Shown: positions 1 through 5,452 of the stretch, in pieces
Numbering within the stretch: the stretch's first letter is position 1
How the letters are laid out: every line of letters begins with the position of its first letter
Assembly: GCA_947460525.1 (NCBI GenBank)
Contig: CANHIV010000099.1
Location: 1 to 5,452 of the forward strand
DNA: 5,452 nucleotides
Direction of reading: 5' to 3'
DNA from: Flavobacteriales bacterium
GTDB taxonomy: Bacteria; Bacteroidota; Bacteroidia; Flavobacteriales_D; Sanyastnellaceae
Notes under the pieces: generated by a model
The model's input: the letters and a program-made list of their open reading frames with translations, nothing else
Database searches by the model: none
What the model was told of the DNA's origin: nothing
Translations under genes and position numbers: made by a program

Positions 1-593
1 ATGATCTGGCTCAATCGTCCTGTTGCTGTTGCTCCAGGCAATACGTTATTCACGGTGATGCCATAGGGGCCCAATTCTGATGACAAGGTCTTGGCCCAGT
101 TGGCAACAGCCCCGCGAATGGTGTTGCTCACGCCCAAGTTGGGCAATGGCTGCTTGACAGAAGTGGAGATGACATTGATGATGCGGCCATATCCGCTTTC
201 TTTCATCTTGGGCAACAAGGCCTGGGTGATGATCTGAAAATTGATGAGGTGTAAATTGAAAGCCAATCGAAATTCATCAATACCAGCCTCGTGCGCCTTA
301 CCCGGATTGGGTCCGCCGGTATTGTTGACCAAAATATGAATGGTATTGTTCTGTGCAAATGCTTCAATAGCAGTTTGCACTTCTGAATTGTGGGCAAAGT
401 TGGCAACTAAAATGCTATGGCATTGTCTTTCCGCACAGGGCAGTTGTGCTAGAACTTGGTTGAGTCGTGCCGCATCGCGGGCCATCAAGGTTACGTTTGC
501 GCCCAAAGTGGCTAGCTCTATTGCAGCTGCAGCGCCGATTCCTTGCGAACCTCCGCATACCAATGCATTTTTTCCAGAAAGTGATAAATTCAT
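1..593 (-). CDS. Divergent short-chain dehydrogenase/reductase (SDR), 3-oxoacyl-ACP-reductase-like; C-terminus cut off by window edge
   Basis: Reading from ATG at 593 to the left edge gives 197 complete codons without a stop. The fold is a classical Rossmann SDR. The N-terminal nucleotide-binding loop is CGGSQGIG (residues 13-20, normally TGxxxGxG). NNTGG (90-94) stands where NNAG is usual. The helix Asn is probably N113, and the catalytic Ser is in INVIS (S143). Thirteen residues later the Tyr position is Ser156, and the Lys position four further on is Arg160 (SNTIR), so the YxxxK dyad is absent. The PG motif after the next strand is present (NNVLPGATATG, 182-192). From memory, a BKR-like SDR subgroup is known that departs from both the cofactor motif and the catalytic tetrad, and this protein appears to belong there. 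Family members run about 250-265 residues, so some 55-65 are missing. No Shine-Dalgarno is visible. The gene is divergent from the oxoamine synthase. The substrate is unknown; an oxidoreductase role is inferred from fold only. Confidence 0.9.
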   Translation of the reverse strand, partial: MNLSLSGKNALVCGGSQGIGAAAAIELATLGANVTLMARDAARLNQVLAQLPCAERQCHSILVANFAHNSEVQTAIEAFAQNNTIHILVNNTGGPNPGKAHEAGIDEFRLAFNLHLINFQIITQALLPKMKESGYGRIINVISTSVKQPLPNLGVSNTIRGAVANWAKTLSSELGPYGITVNNVLPGATATGRLSQI

Positions 594-597
594 GTCA

Positions 598-605
598 CAA
601 ATGTA
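598..605 (-). promoter_or_regulatory. Possible -7 promoter element (TACATTTG) of the SDR gene
   Basis: On the minus strand TACATTTG fits the Bacteroidota -7 consensus TAnnTTTG exactly. It ends only 4 bases before the SDR start codon, so a start of transcription at the usual distance would fall at or next to the ATG and the mRNA would be nearly leaderless. The nearest upstream TTTG (634 to 631) is 25 bases away, longer than the spacing I recall for this promoter class (about 17-23), which weakens the call. Confidence 0.3.
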
Positions 606-623
606 GCAGTCGTTCGCAATGCG

Positions 624-633
624 TTGTTAACAA
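624..633. promoter_or_regulatory. Perfect 10-base palindrome TTGTTAACAA in the divergent intergenic region
   Basis: TTGTTAACAA is its own reverse complement and lies between the two divergent genes. A smaller dyad, CGCA-A-TGCG (615-623), abuts it directly. The palindrome offers a TTG triplet to each strand, where a -33 element would be expected for both directions. It could be a repressor or activator site, or a shared upstream promoter element. A 10-base palindrome in AT-rich intergenic DNA can also arise by chance. Confidence 0.3.
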
Positions 634-658
634 ATAGGAAAAGTCAGGATATTTTTTG
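624..658 (+). promoter_or_regulatory. Weak candidate promoter for the oxoamine synthase gene
   Basis: TTG at 624-626 is followed after 23 bases by TATTTTTTG (650-658). This resembles TTG-N17-23-TAnnTTTG, except that the -7 box has three rather than two bases between TA and TTTG. Transcription would begin near 662-666, giving a leader of roughly 35 bases before the GTG at 699. The inexact -7 box keeps confidence low. Confidence 0.25.
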
Positions 659-698
659 GGGATTCAATTTTATCTTCGCAGAAATAAAAATTACAGTC

Positions 699-1943
699 GT
701 GGATATTTTTGAAAGAATCAAACACAATCGCGGACCCATCGGTCAGCATTCTAAAGAGTCTCATGGATATTTCTCATTTCCCAAGTTGGAAGGGGAATTG
801 GGGGCTCACATGACTTTCCGTGACAAGCCGGTATTGGTTTGGAGTTTGAACAATTACTTGGGATTGGGTAACGACCCAGAGATTAGAAAGGTGGATGCAG
901 AGGCAGCTGCCAAATGGGGAATGGCTTATCCAATGGGTGCTCGTATGATGAGCGGACAAACCAAGTACCACGAGCAATTGGAGCAAGAGTTGGCTTCTTT
1001 CATGCAAAAAGACGATGCGTTCTTGTTGAACTTCGGTTACCAAGGTTGTATGTCTGCCATTGAAGCTTTGGTTAGTCGAAATGACGTGGTTGTATATGAT
1101 AGCGAGTGCCATGCTTGTATGATTGATGGTGTGCGTTTGCACCAAGGAAAGCGTTTTGTTTTCCAACACAACGACATGGAGAGCTTTGAAAAGATGTTGA
1201 AGTTGGCCAAGCGATTGACTGAAAAGACCGGTGGTGGAATTTTGGTGATGACTGAGGGTGTTTTCGGAATGGCGGGTGACCAAGGTATGTTGAAAGAAAT
1301 TGTTTCTTTCAAAAAGGAATATGGCTTCCGTTTGTTGGTAGACGACGCGCACGGTTTTGGTTCGATCGGTGATATGGGTCGCGGAACTGGTGATGCTCAA
1401 GGTGTACAAGGAGAGATTGATGTTTATTTTGGAACCTTTGCTAAGGCAATGGCTACAGTGGGTGCGTTTGTTGCGAGTGACCAGCACGTGATTGAATTCT
1501 TGCGTTACAACATGCGTTCTCAAACTTTTGCTAAGGCTTTGCCAATGCCTATTGTTATTGGTGCTTTGAAGCGTTTGGAGATGATTCGCACACGTCCTGA
1601 GTTGCAGGAGAATCTTTGGAAAATCGCCCGTGCATTGCAAGGCGGATTGAAAGAAGCGGGATTTGATATTGGCAAAACCAATTCAGTGGTAACTCCTGTA
1701 TTCTTAAAAGGAACTTTGGGAGAGGCCACCAATGTGACATTGGCATTGCGTGAGCAATACGGCATTTTCTGTTCTATCGTTGTTTACCCGGTAGTTCCCA
1801 AGGATGTGATCATGTTACGTTTGATTCCAACTACGGTTCACACTTTGGAGGATGTACGTTATACAATCGAGTGTTTCACAAAGGTGAGAGAGAAATTGGA
1901 AGCAGGAGAATTGGCGGGTGAGCGCATTGCGAGTTGGGCGTAA
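699..1943 (+). CDS. PLP-dependent alpha-oxoamine synthase (serine palmitoyltransferase / cysteate acyltransferase-like)
   Basis: This family condenses an amino acid with an acyl thioester, releasing CO2; members include serine palmitoyltransferase, KAPA synthase, 2-amino-3-ketobutyrate CoA ligase and ALA synthase. Visible here, numbered from the GTG start (414 residues), are the PLP-stacking His138 (ECHAC), VDDAHGFG with Asp215 for the pyridine nitrogen and His218, the Schiff-base Lys249 in GTFAKAMATVGAF, and the C-terminal substrate-carboxylate Arg374 in LRLIPTTVHT. The frame stays open back to a TTG at 624, but that adds 25 residues with no family look. The GTG at 699 begins MDIFERIKHNRGPIG, which matches the N-terminus I recall for Bacteroidota relatives, and follows an A-rich stretch typical of starts in this phylum. 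Members of this subfamily are often annotated as serine palmitoyltransferase or KAPA synthase. No biotin genes are adjacent, so lipid-base synthesis (sphingolipid or sulfonolipid) is the better guess. Serine versus cysteate specificity cannot be read from motifs. The enzyme is predicted to be cytosolic, acting at the membrane. Confidence 0.9.
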   Translation: MDIFERIKHNRGPIGQHSKESHGYFSFPKLEGELGAHMTFRDKPVLVWSLNNYLGLGNDPEIRKVDAEAAAKWGMAYPMGARMMSGQTKYHEQLEQELASFMQKDDAFLLNFGYQGCMSAIEALVSRNDVVVYDSECHACMIDGVRLHQGKRFVFQHNDMESFEKMLKLAKRLTEKTGGGILVMTEGVFGMAGDQGMLKEIVSFKKEYGFRLLVDDAHGFGSIGDMGRGTGDAQGVQGEIDVYFGTFAKAMATVGAFVASDQHVIEFLRYNMRSQTFAKALPMPIVIGALKRLEMIRTRPELQENLWKIARALQGGLKEAGFDIGKTNSVVTPVFLKGTLGEATNVTLALREQYGIFCSIVVYPVVPKDVIMLRLIPTTVHTLEDVRYTIECFTKVREKLEAGELAGERIASWA

Positions 1944-1961
1944 GCATCTAAAAAATAACAC

Positions 1962-1984
1962 AAAAGGGCGAAAGCCCTTTTTTT
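1962..1984 (+). terminator. Intrinsic terminator after the oxoamine synthase gene
   Basis: The arms AAAAGGGC (1962-1969) and GCCCTTTT (1974-1981) pair perfectly across a GAAA tetraloop, and the T run continues to 1984. It begins 18 bases after the TAA, so the gene is probably transcribed alone. The remaining intergenic bases up to 2046 are AT-rich and show no convincing promoter motif. Confidence 0.88.
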
Positions 1985-2046
1985 AATGAATAAAGTCATT
2001 TTAACATTATCGAATAGAAAATTGGTTCAAATTGCCAACAATTGAA

Positions 2047-2889
2047 ATGAATATGAGAAAAACAATTTTACAATCTGCTTTCTGGTTGTCTGTAACCAGT
2101 ATTTTCTTTTTTGGCGTGCAAAGTGATAACGGAAAGGCTGGGGCCACAGGTTCGCCAGGTGAGGTGAATTGCACCGATTGCCATAACGGTACAGCTTTAA
2201 ATTCAGCTGGAGGAAGCATTACGATTACTTGTCCTGAATTGGTAAACTGGGAGTATACACCTGGACAAACTTACACCATCACCGTTACAGTAGCAGAAGG
2301 AGTGAAGACGCTTTTCGGCTTTGGTTTCGAAGCATTGCAAGCCTCCGGAGCCAATGGCGGGACATTAACAGCAGGAACAGGGAGTTCTATTAAAACGGCA
2401 AACATTGGCGGCAACTCTAGACGAAATGTGGTTCATCAGTTGAATGCAGGAACGGGTTCTGGATCTCATACTTGGTCATTTACCTGGCAGTCACCAGCCG
2501 CTGATATAGGTAATATCACATTCTATTGTGGCGCAATTGCCGCCAATGCCAATGGTTCAGACACGGGTGATCATGTTTACACGAAATCGCAAGTGTTAAC
2601 TTGCGCAGTTCCCAATGGTGTTGCACAAAATCAAATGAACGATTGGAGCATAGTTAATCAAAGAGCGGCTGGTCTATTGGTCATCAATGGTTCAACGGAG
2701 AAAGCAGATGAGTTGACAATTAAAATCTTCAACTTGTCGGGCCAAGAGGTATTTGTTCAAAATGGCATCGCTGTAGCTGCAGGTAACTTTACACAAAGTG
2801 TTCAAGTTCCTACTGAACTTAGTGGGATGAATGTGGTAGTGGTGATGAAAGGAAACGAAGTAATGGCCAAAAAGAAAGTTTGGAATTAA
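2047..2889 (+). CDS. Exported choice-of-anchor-V-like protein with CxxCH motif and T9SS C-terminal sorting domain
   Basis: The 280-residue product starts at ATG 2047; a second in-frame ATG at 2053 (MRKTIL...) is equally plausible, while an upstream TTG at 2032 adds nothing signal-like. Residues 1-26 form a Sec signal peptide: charged MNMRK, a hydrophobic stretch through FFFG, and likely cleavage near VQS. The mature N-terminus reads GATGSPGEVNCTDCHNG, with CxxCH at 42-46. A Gly/Thr/Ser-rich beta domain follows to about 186 (YTPGQTYTITV at 70-80, WSFTWQSP at 143-150, ITFYCGAIAANANG at 157-170). This resembles the choice-of-anchor V domain as I remember it. Further cysteines are C62, C161 and C186. 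The last 60-70 residues (LTIKIFNLSGQEVF, LSGMNVVVVMKGN, ending KKKVWN) look like a type A T9SS sorting domain, so export to the surface or medium is expected. CxxCH could bind c-type haem, but that is unproven and the domain does not look like a cytochrome c fold. Strong terminators before and after suggest a single-gene unit. Function is unknown. Confidence 0.88.
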   Translation: MNMRKTILQSAFWLSVTSIFFFGVQSDNGKAGATGSPGEVNCTDCHNGTALNSAGGSITITCPELVNWEYTPGQTYTITVTVAEGVKTLFGFGFEALQASGANGGTLTAGTGSSIKTANIGGNSRRNVVHQLNAGTGSGSHTWSFTWQSPAADIGNITFYCGAIAANANGSDTGDHVYTKSQVLTCAVPNGVAQNQMNDWSIVNQRAAGLLVINGSTEKADELTIKIFNLSGQEVFVQNGIAVAAGNFTQSVQVPTELSGMNVVVVMKGNEVMAKKKVWN

Positions 2890-2912
2890 TCCAGAATAAC
2901 ATAGCATATTTC

Positions 2913-2946
2913 ACAAAGGCGCAAGATATTTGCGCCTTTGTTTTTT
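2913..2946 (+). terminator. Strong intrinsic terminator after the T9SS-sorted protein gene
   Basis: A 12-base perfect stem, ACAAAGGCGCAA (2913-2924) with TTGCGCCTTTGT (2930-2941), encloses the loop GATAT and is followed by T at 2942-2946. It lies 23 bases past the TAA and ends 18 bases before the truA start, so truA needs its own promoter or readthrough. Confidence 0.9.
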
Positions 2947-2962
2947 GTATCCCTAAAATTTG
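2929..2962 (+). promoter_or_regulatory. Weak candidate promoter for truA, overlapping the terminator
   Basis: TTTG (2929-2932, in the loop and right arm of the terminator hairpin) is followed after 21 bases by TAAAATTTG (2954-2962). This resembles the Bacteroidota -33/-7 pair with one extra base inside the -7 box. The -7 box ends 2 bases before the truA ATG, which would make the transcript leaderless or start it within the first codons. The imperfect match makes this tentative. Confidence 0.22.
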
Positions 2963-2964
2963 AA

Positions 2965-3744
2965 ATGGAAGAGCAACTTTGGCCCCGGTATTTTATTCGT
3001 TTGTCCTATGAAGGCGGTGCTTTTCATGGTTGGCAGCGTCAGCCCAATGCCATTTCCGTGCAAGAGGTTTTGGAGGGTGCTTTGTGCAAATTGTTGCGGC
3101 AAGAGAAAGTGATAACTGTTGGATGTGGTCGCACAGATTCAGGTGTACATGCTACCGAATTTTACGCCCATTTTAATGCGCAGGTTGAAATTGAGAATAC
3201 CGTTCAATTGGTTTTTCGATTGAATCAATTTTTGCCATCGGGAATCGCCATACAAGAAATTTTTAAAGTTGGGGACAAGGACCATACAAGATTTGATGCC
3301 ATTGAGAGAGGCTACCATTACTACTTGCATTTTCACAAGGATCCATTCTTGTTTGGACGTTCGATGTTTTATCCCTACACGTTGGATTTTGATAGAATGA
3401 ACCAAGCAGCGGCTTTGTTGGTTTTTAAGGGAGATTTCTCCAGTTTTTGTAAATCAGGCGGTGGACAGAAAACCAACATTTGCGATGTGCGCAAAGCGGA
3501 GTGGACCAAGTCAAGCGAGAACCAATGGGTGTTTCATATTGTGGCTGATCGATTTCTTAGAAATATGGTAAGGGCTGTTGTAGGGACCTTGATTGAGGTA
3601 GGTAGAGGCAAATTGACGATTGAGGATATGCAACAAGTGATTGATAAGAGAGAGCGAGGAGCCGCGGGTGACAGTGTTCACGCATGCGGATTGTATTTAA
3701 CAGAGGTGAAATATCCATACATACAGGAGGGACAATATGTCTAA
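2965..3744 (+). CDS. truA: tRNA pseudouridine(38-40) synthase TruA
   Basis: TruA converts uridines at positions 38-40 of the tRNA anticodon arm to pseudouridine, supporting frame maintenance in translation. The 259-residue length fits the family (about 245-270). Visible are the N-terminal strand YFIRLSYEGGAFHGWQRQP (9-27), VQEVLEGAL (32-40), and GCGRTDSGVHA (53-63) with catalytic Asp58 and conserved Arg56. Further on are the RFDAIERGYHYYL region with the active-site Tyr (probably Y117), FSSFCKSGG (158-166) and the C-terminal RFLRNMVRAVVGTLIEVGRGK (196-216). I chose ATG 2965. The frame is open back to a TTG at 2938, but that codon lies inside the terminator hairpin and the extra nine residues are not family-like. 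No Shine-Dalgarno precedes this start. The last 8 bases overlap the next gene, so the pair is probably co-transcribed. Its key residues appear intact. Confidence 0.97.
   Translation: MEEQLWPRYFIRLSYEGGAFHGWQRQPNAISVQEVLEGALCKLLRQEKVITVGCGRTDSGVHATEFYAHFNAQVEIENTVQLVFRLNQFLPSGIAIQEIFKVGDKDHTRFDAIERGYHYYLHFHKDPFLFGRSMFYPYTLDFDRMNQAAALLVFKGDFSSFCKSGGGQKTNICDVRKAEWTKSSENQWVFHIVADRFLRNMVRAVVGTLIEVGRGKLTIEDMQQVIDKRERGAAGDSVHACGLYLTEVKYPYIQEGQYV
3725..3731 (+). promoter_or_regulatory. Strong Shine-Dalgarno (AGGAGGG) for the ABC exporter gene, inside truA
   Basis: AGGAGGG lies 5 bases before the ATG at 3737, ideal spacing, and within the last codons of truA. It fixes the exporter start and, with the 8-base overlap, implies translational coupling. 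Shine-Dalgarno use is generally weak in Bacteroidota, and no other start in this window has one. Confidence 0.75.
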
Positions 3745-5452
3745 GACATCAGGTAAAGCATTTGATTTGCAAATTTTTTGGCGTTTGTACCAACGGAGTT
3801 CGCCGTACCGCTTGCAATTTTACTTGACTTTTTTTCTGGTCCTTATTTTGGCGGGCATGTCCGTCATTCGACCATCACAGATGAAAGACTTGTTGGACAA
3901 GGAATTGCCTTCTGGTGATTTTAACGCCATTACGTGGGCAGCAGTATCTTTTGTTGCTGTATTGGTGATTGAGAGCTTGATTCAGTATTACCAAACCTAC
4001 CAGGCCAATAAGATGGCGCAATCCATTACGTTGGATATGCGCGCTGAATTGTACAAACACAGCTTGGGATTCCGTTTGGGTTTTTATGACAAAACGCCCG
4101 TAGGGCAAATGGTCACCCGACACATTTCGGATGTGGATGGAATTGCAGAGGTTTTTTCTGTGGGTTTGCTGGATATTTTCAGGGACATTCTAAAACTCAT
4201 TGTAATCATAGGAGCCATGATTTGGGTGGATTGGAAAATGACTTTGGTGGTGGTTTTGCCTATTCCTATTTTACTTTATGCAACAAAGATTTTTCAGGAG
4301 TCCGTAAAAAAATCTTTCAATGATGTTCGCAATGAAGTGGCCCGTATCAATGTTTTTATTCAAGAGCATGTAACGGGAATGCATATTGTTCAAATGTTTA
4401 GACAAGAAAAACGTGAGCAAGCCAAGTTTGAGGAGATCAATGAAAAACATCGAGATGCTCATATTCGAGGGGTTTGGGCCTATTCTATTTTCTTTCCCGT
4501 TGTGGAAGTCCTCTCTGCCCTTTCTGTGAGTTTGATGTTGGGTTGGGCGATGCGTGGGGCTTTTGATGCAACATCATCACCCGGAGTGCTTTTGCAATTT
4601 TCTACTTTTATTTCGATGATGTATCGTCCCATTCGTCAAATGGCGGATAATTTCAATGTCCTGCAAATGGGAATGATCAATGCAGAGCGTGTTTTTCAGA
4701 TGTTGGATCGCGATGAGTCGCAGAAATCGGTGGACGTGAACCAAGATGAAATGCGCGGTGAGGTGACTTTTGAGAAGGTTGATTTTGCCTACGTAGATGA
4801 GCAGTGGGTGCTGAGCAAGTTTGATTTGAAAGTCAAGGAAGGGGAGATGATTGCTTTGGTGGGGCATACAGGTAGCGGTAAATCGACCATTGTACAATTG
4901 GTCAATAGATTGTATGAGCCGCAATCCGGAAGGGTTTCCATTGATGGCAAGGATGTGAAAGATTGGAGTTTGGATGCTTTAAGAAATAAAATTGCTGTTG
5001 TACCTCAGGAGGTTTTTTTATTTAGCGATTCGATCTACAACAATTTGACCTTGTTTGATGCTACCATATCCAAGGAACGTGTAATTGCGGCATGCGAGAA
5101 AGTAGGGATTCATGATTTCATTATGCAATTGCCAGGCGATTATCAATTTGATGTTCGTGAACGTGGCGCTGTCTTGAGCGTGGGACAGCGTCAGTTATTG
5201 GCCTTTGTTCGCGCCTACTTGCGTGATCCAGCCATTTTAATTTTGGATGAAGCTACGAGCAGTATCGATTCAGAATCTGAAAAGTTGATCCAAAAGGCAA
5301 CGCAAATCATAACGGAAGGGCGTACTTCTTTTGTAGTTGCTCACCGTCTTTCAACGATTCAGGAAGCAGATAGAATTTTGGTTTTGGACAAAGGGTTGGT
5401 CATCGAAGAAGGGAGTCATGAGACTTTGATGGCGCTAAATGGCCACTACCAC
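3737..5452 (+). CDS. ABC exporter half-transporter, fused membrane and ATPase domains (MdlB/MsbA-like); 3' end cut off
   Basis: The frame is open for 572 codons to the right edge with no stop. Relatives are about 580-600 residues, so only a short C-terminal tail is missing. Residues 1 to about 320 form a type IV exporter membrane domain with about six helices (roughly 26-46, 64-84, 140-161, 164-183, 249-271, 282-298). It contains the intracellular-loop motif FYDKTPVGQMVTRHISDVD (116-134). The ATPase domain has A-loop Tyr352, Walker A GHTGSGKST (376-384, Lys382), Q-loop Gln424 (VVPQE), X-loop VRERG (473-477), signature LSVGQ (480-484), Walker B ILILDE (500-505, Glu505), D-loop SSID (508-511) and H-loop His536. 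All ATPase motifs are present, so it should be active as a homodimer or as one half of a heterodimer in the inner membrane. LSVGQ replaces the commoner LSGGQ. MdlB-like or lipid/drug exporters are the closest groups by eye; the substrate cannot be assigned. It overlaps truA by 8 bases. Confidence 0.95.
   Translation, partial: MSKTSGKAFDLQIFWRLYQRSSPYRLQFYLTFFLVLILAGMSVIRPSQMKDLLDKELPSGDFNAITWAAVSFVAVLVIESLIQYYQTYQANKMAQSITLDMRAELYKHSLGFRLGFYDKTPVGQMVTRHISDVDGIAEVFSVGLLDIFRDILKLIVIIGAMIWVDWKMTLVVVLPIPILLYATKIFQESVKKSFNDVRNEVARINVFIQEHVTGMHIVQMFRQEKREQAKFEEINEKHRDAHIRGVWAYSIFFPVVEVLSALSVSLMLGWAMRGAFDATSSPGVLLQFSTFISMMYRPIRQMADNFNVLQMGMINAERVFQMLDRDESQKSVDVNQDEMRGEVTFEKVDFAYVDEQWVLSKFDLKVKEGEMIALVGHTGSGKSTIVQLVNRLYEPQSGRVSIDGKDVKDWSLDALRNKIAVVPQEVFLFSDSIYNNLTLFDATISKERVIAACEKVGIHDFIMQLPGDYQFDVRERGAVLSVGQRQLLAFVRAYLRDPAILILDEATSSIDSESEKLIQKATQIITEGRTSFVVAHRLSTIQEADRILVLDKGLVIEEGSHETLMALNGHYH

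Noticed and set aside
340..606. Open frame of 88 codons on the plus strand
   Set aside because: It lies antisense to the well-supported SDR gene and its translation is low-complexity Ala/Ser/Cys without recognisable features.
594..698. Small RNA or riboswitch in the divergent gap
   Set aside because: Apart from two short dyads there is no extended stem set or known riboswitch core, and no terminator-like T run following a GC-rich stem.
774..1640. Long 288-codon antisense frame inside the oxoamine synthase gene
   Set aside because: Its His/Thr/Ser/Gln-rich translation is the expected mirror of a TTG- and GTG-rich coding strand. The sense gene has all its catalytic motifs, and no start signal supports the antisense frame.
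2032..2046. Upstream TTG start adding five residues to the T9SS-sorted protein
   Set aside because: ATG at 2047 or 2053 gives a standard signal peptide directly, and the extra residues (PTIE) would put an acidic residue before the basic n-region.
2938..2964. Upstream TTG start adding nine residues to TruA
   Set aside because: The codon sits in the right arm of a strong terminator hairpin. The family-like sequence starts at the ATG at 2965.
4577..4924. 115-codon antisense frame inside the ABC exporter gene
   Set aside because: It mirrors the conserved membrane/ATPase coding sequence, including Walker A, and its translation is His/Leu-rich with no recognisable domain.
1..5452. CRISPR array, insertion sequence, phage, toxin-antitoxin or defence genes
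   Set aside because: No direct-repeat/spacer pattern, transposase, terminal inverted repeats, integrase or small paired genes were seen. All substantial frames are accounted for by the five genes listed.

Overview
The window looks like chromosomal DNA from a member of the Bacteroidota, most likely an environmental Flavobacteriales-type bacterium. Three things point there: a secreted protein ending in a type IX secretion (T9SS) sorting domain, an alpha-oxoamine synthase of a subfamily I associate with sphingolipid or sulfonolipid synthesis in this phylum, and promoter-like TAnnTTTG elements with almost no Shine-Dalgarno sequences. Genus cannot be read from this sequence.

Layout, left to right. 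Bases 1-593 (minus strand) hold the first 197 codons of a short-chain dehydrogenase/reductase (SDR); its C-terminus lies off the left edge. It has a divergent active site in which the usual YxxxK is SxxxR. It is separated by 105 bases from a divergently transcribed PLP-dependent alpha-oxoamine synthase (699-1943), whose probable start is a GTG. The gap holds a perfect 10-base palindrome and promoter-like elements facing both ways. A strong intrinsic terminator (1962-1984) closes that gene. Next is a stand-alone gene for a 280-residue exported protein (2047-2889). It carries a single CxxCH motif near its mature N-terminus, a beta-rich choice-of-anchor-V-like domain and a T9SS C-terminal sorting domain, and it too ends at a strong terminator (2913-2946). 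Only 18 bases later starts truA (2965-3744), a tRNA pseudouridine synthase with its catalytic residues intact. Its last 8 bases overlap the start of an ABC exporter gene (3737 to the right edge, 572 codons, no stop reached). That start is preceded by a textbook AGGAGG, unusual for this phylum.

The genes do not form one pathway. The oxoamine synthase probably makes the 3-keto long-chain base of a membrane lipid. An SDR would be the expected next enzyme, but the divergent SDR here lacks the normal catalytic residues, so that link is only a hypothesis. truA and the ABC exporter form a translationally coupled pair of housekeeping type. I see no CRISPR array, insertion sequence, tRNA/rRNA gene, phage gene or recognisable defence system. 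No gene-free stretch exceeds about 105 bases.
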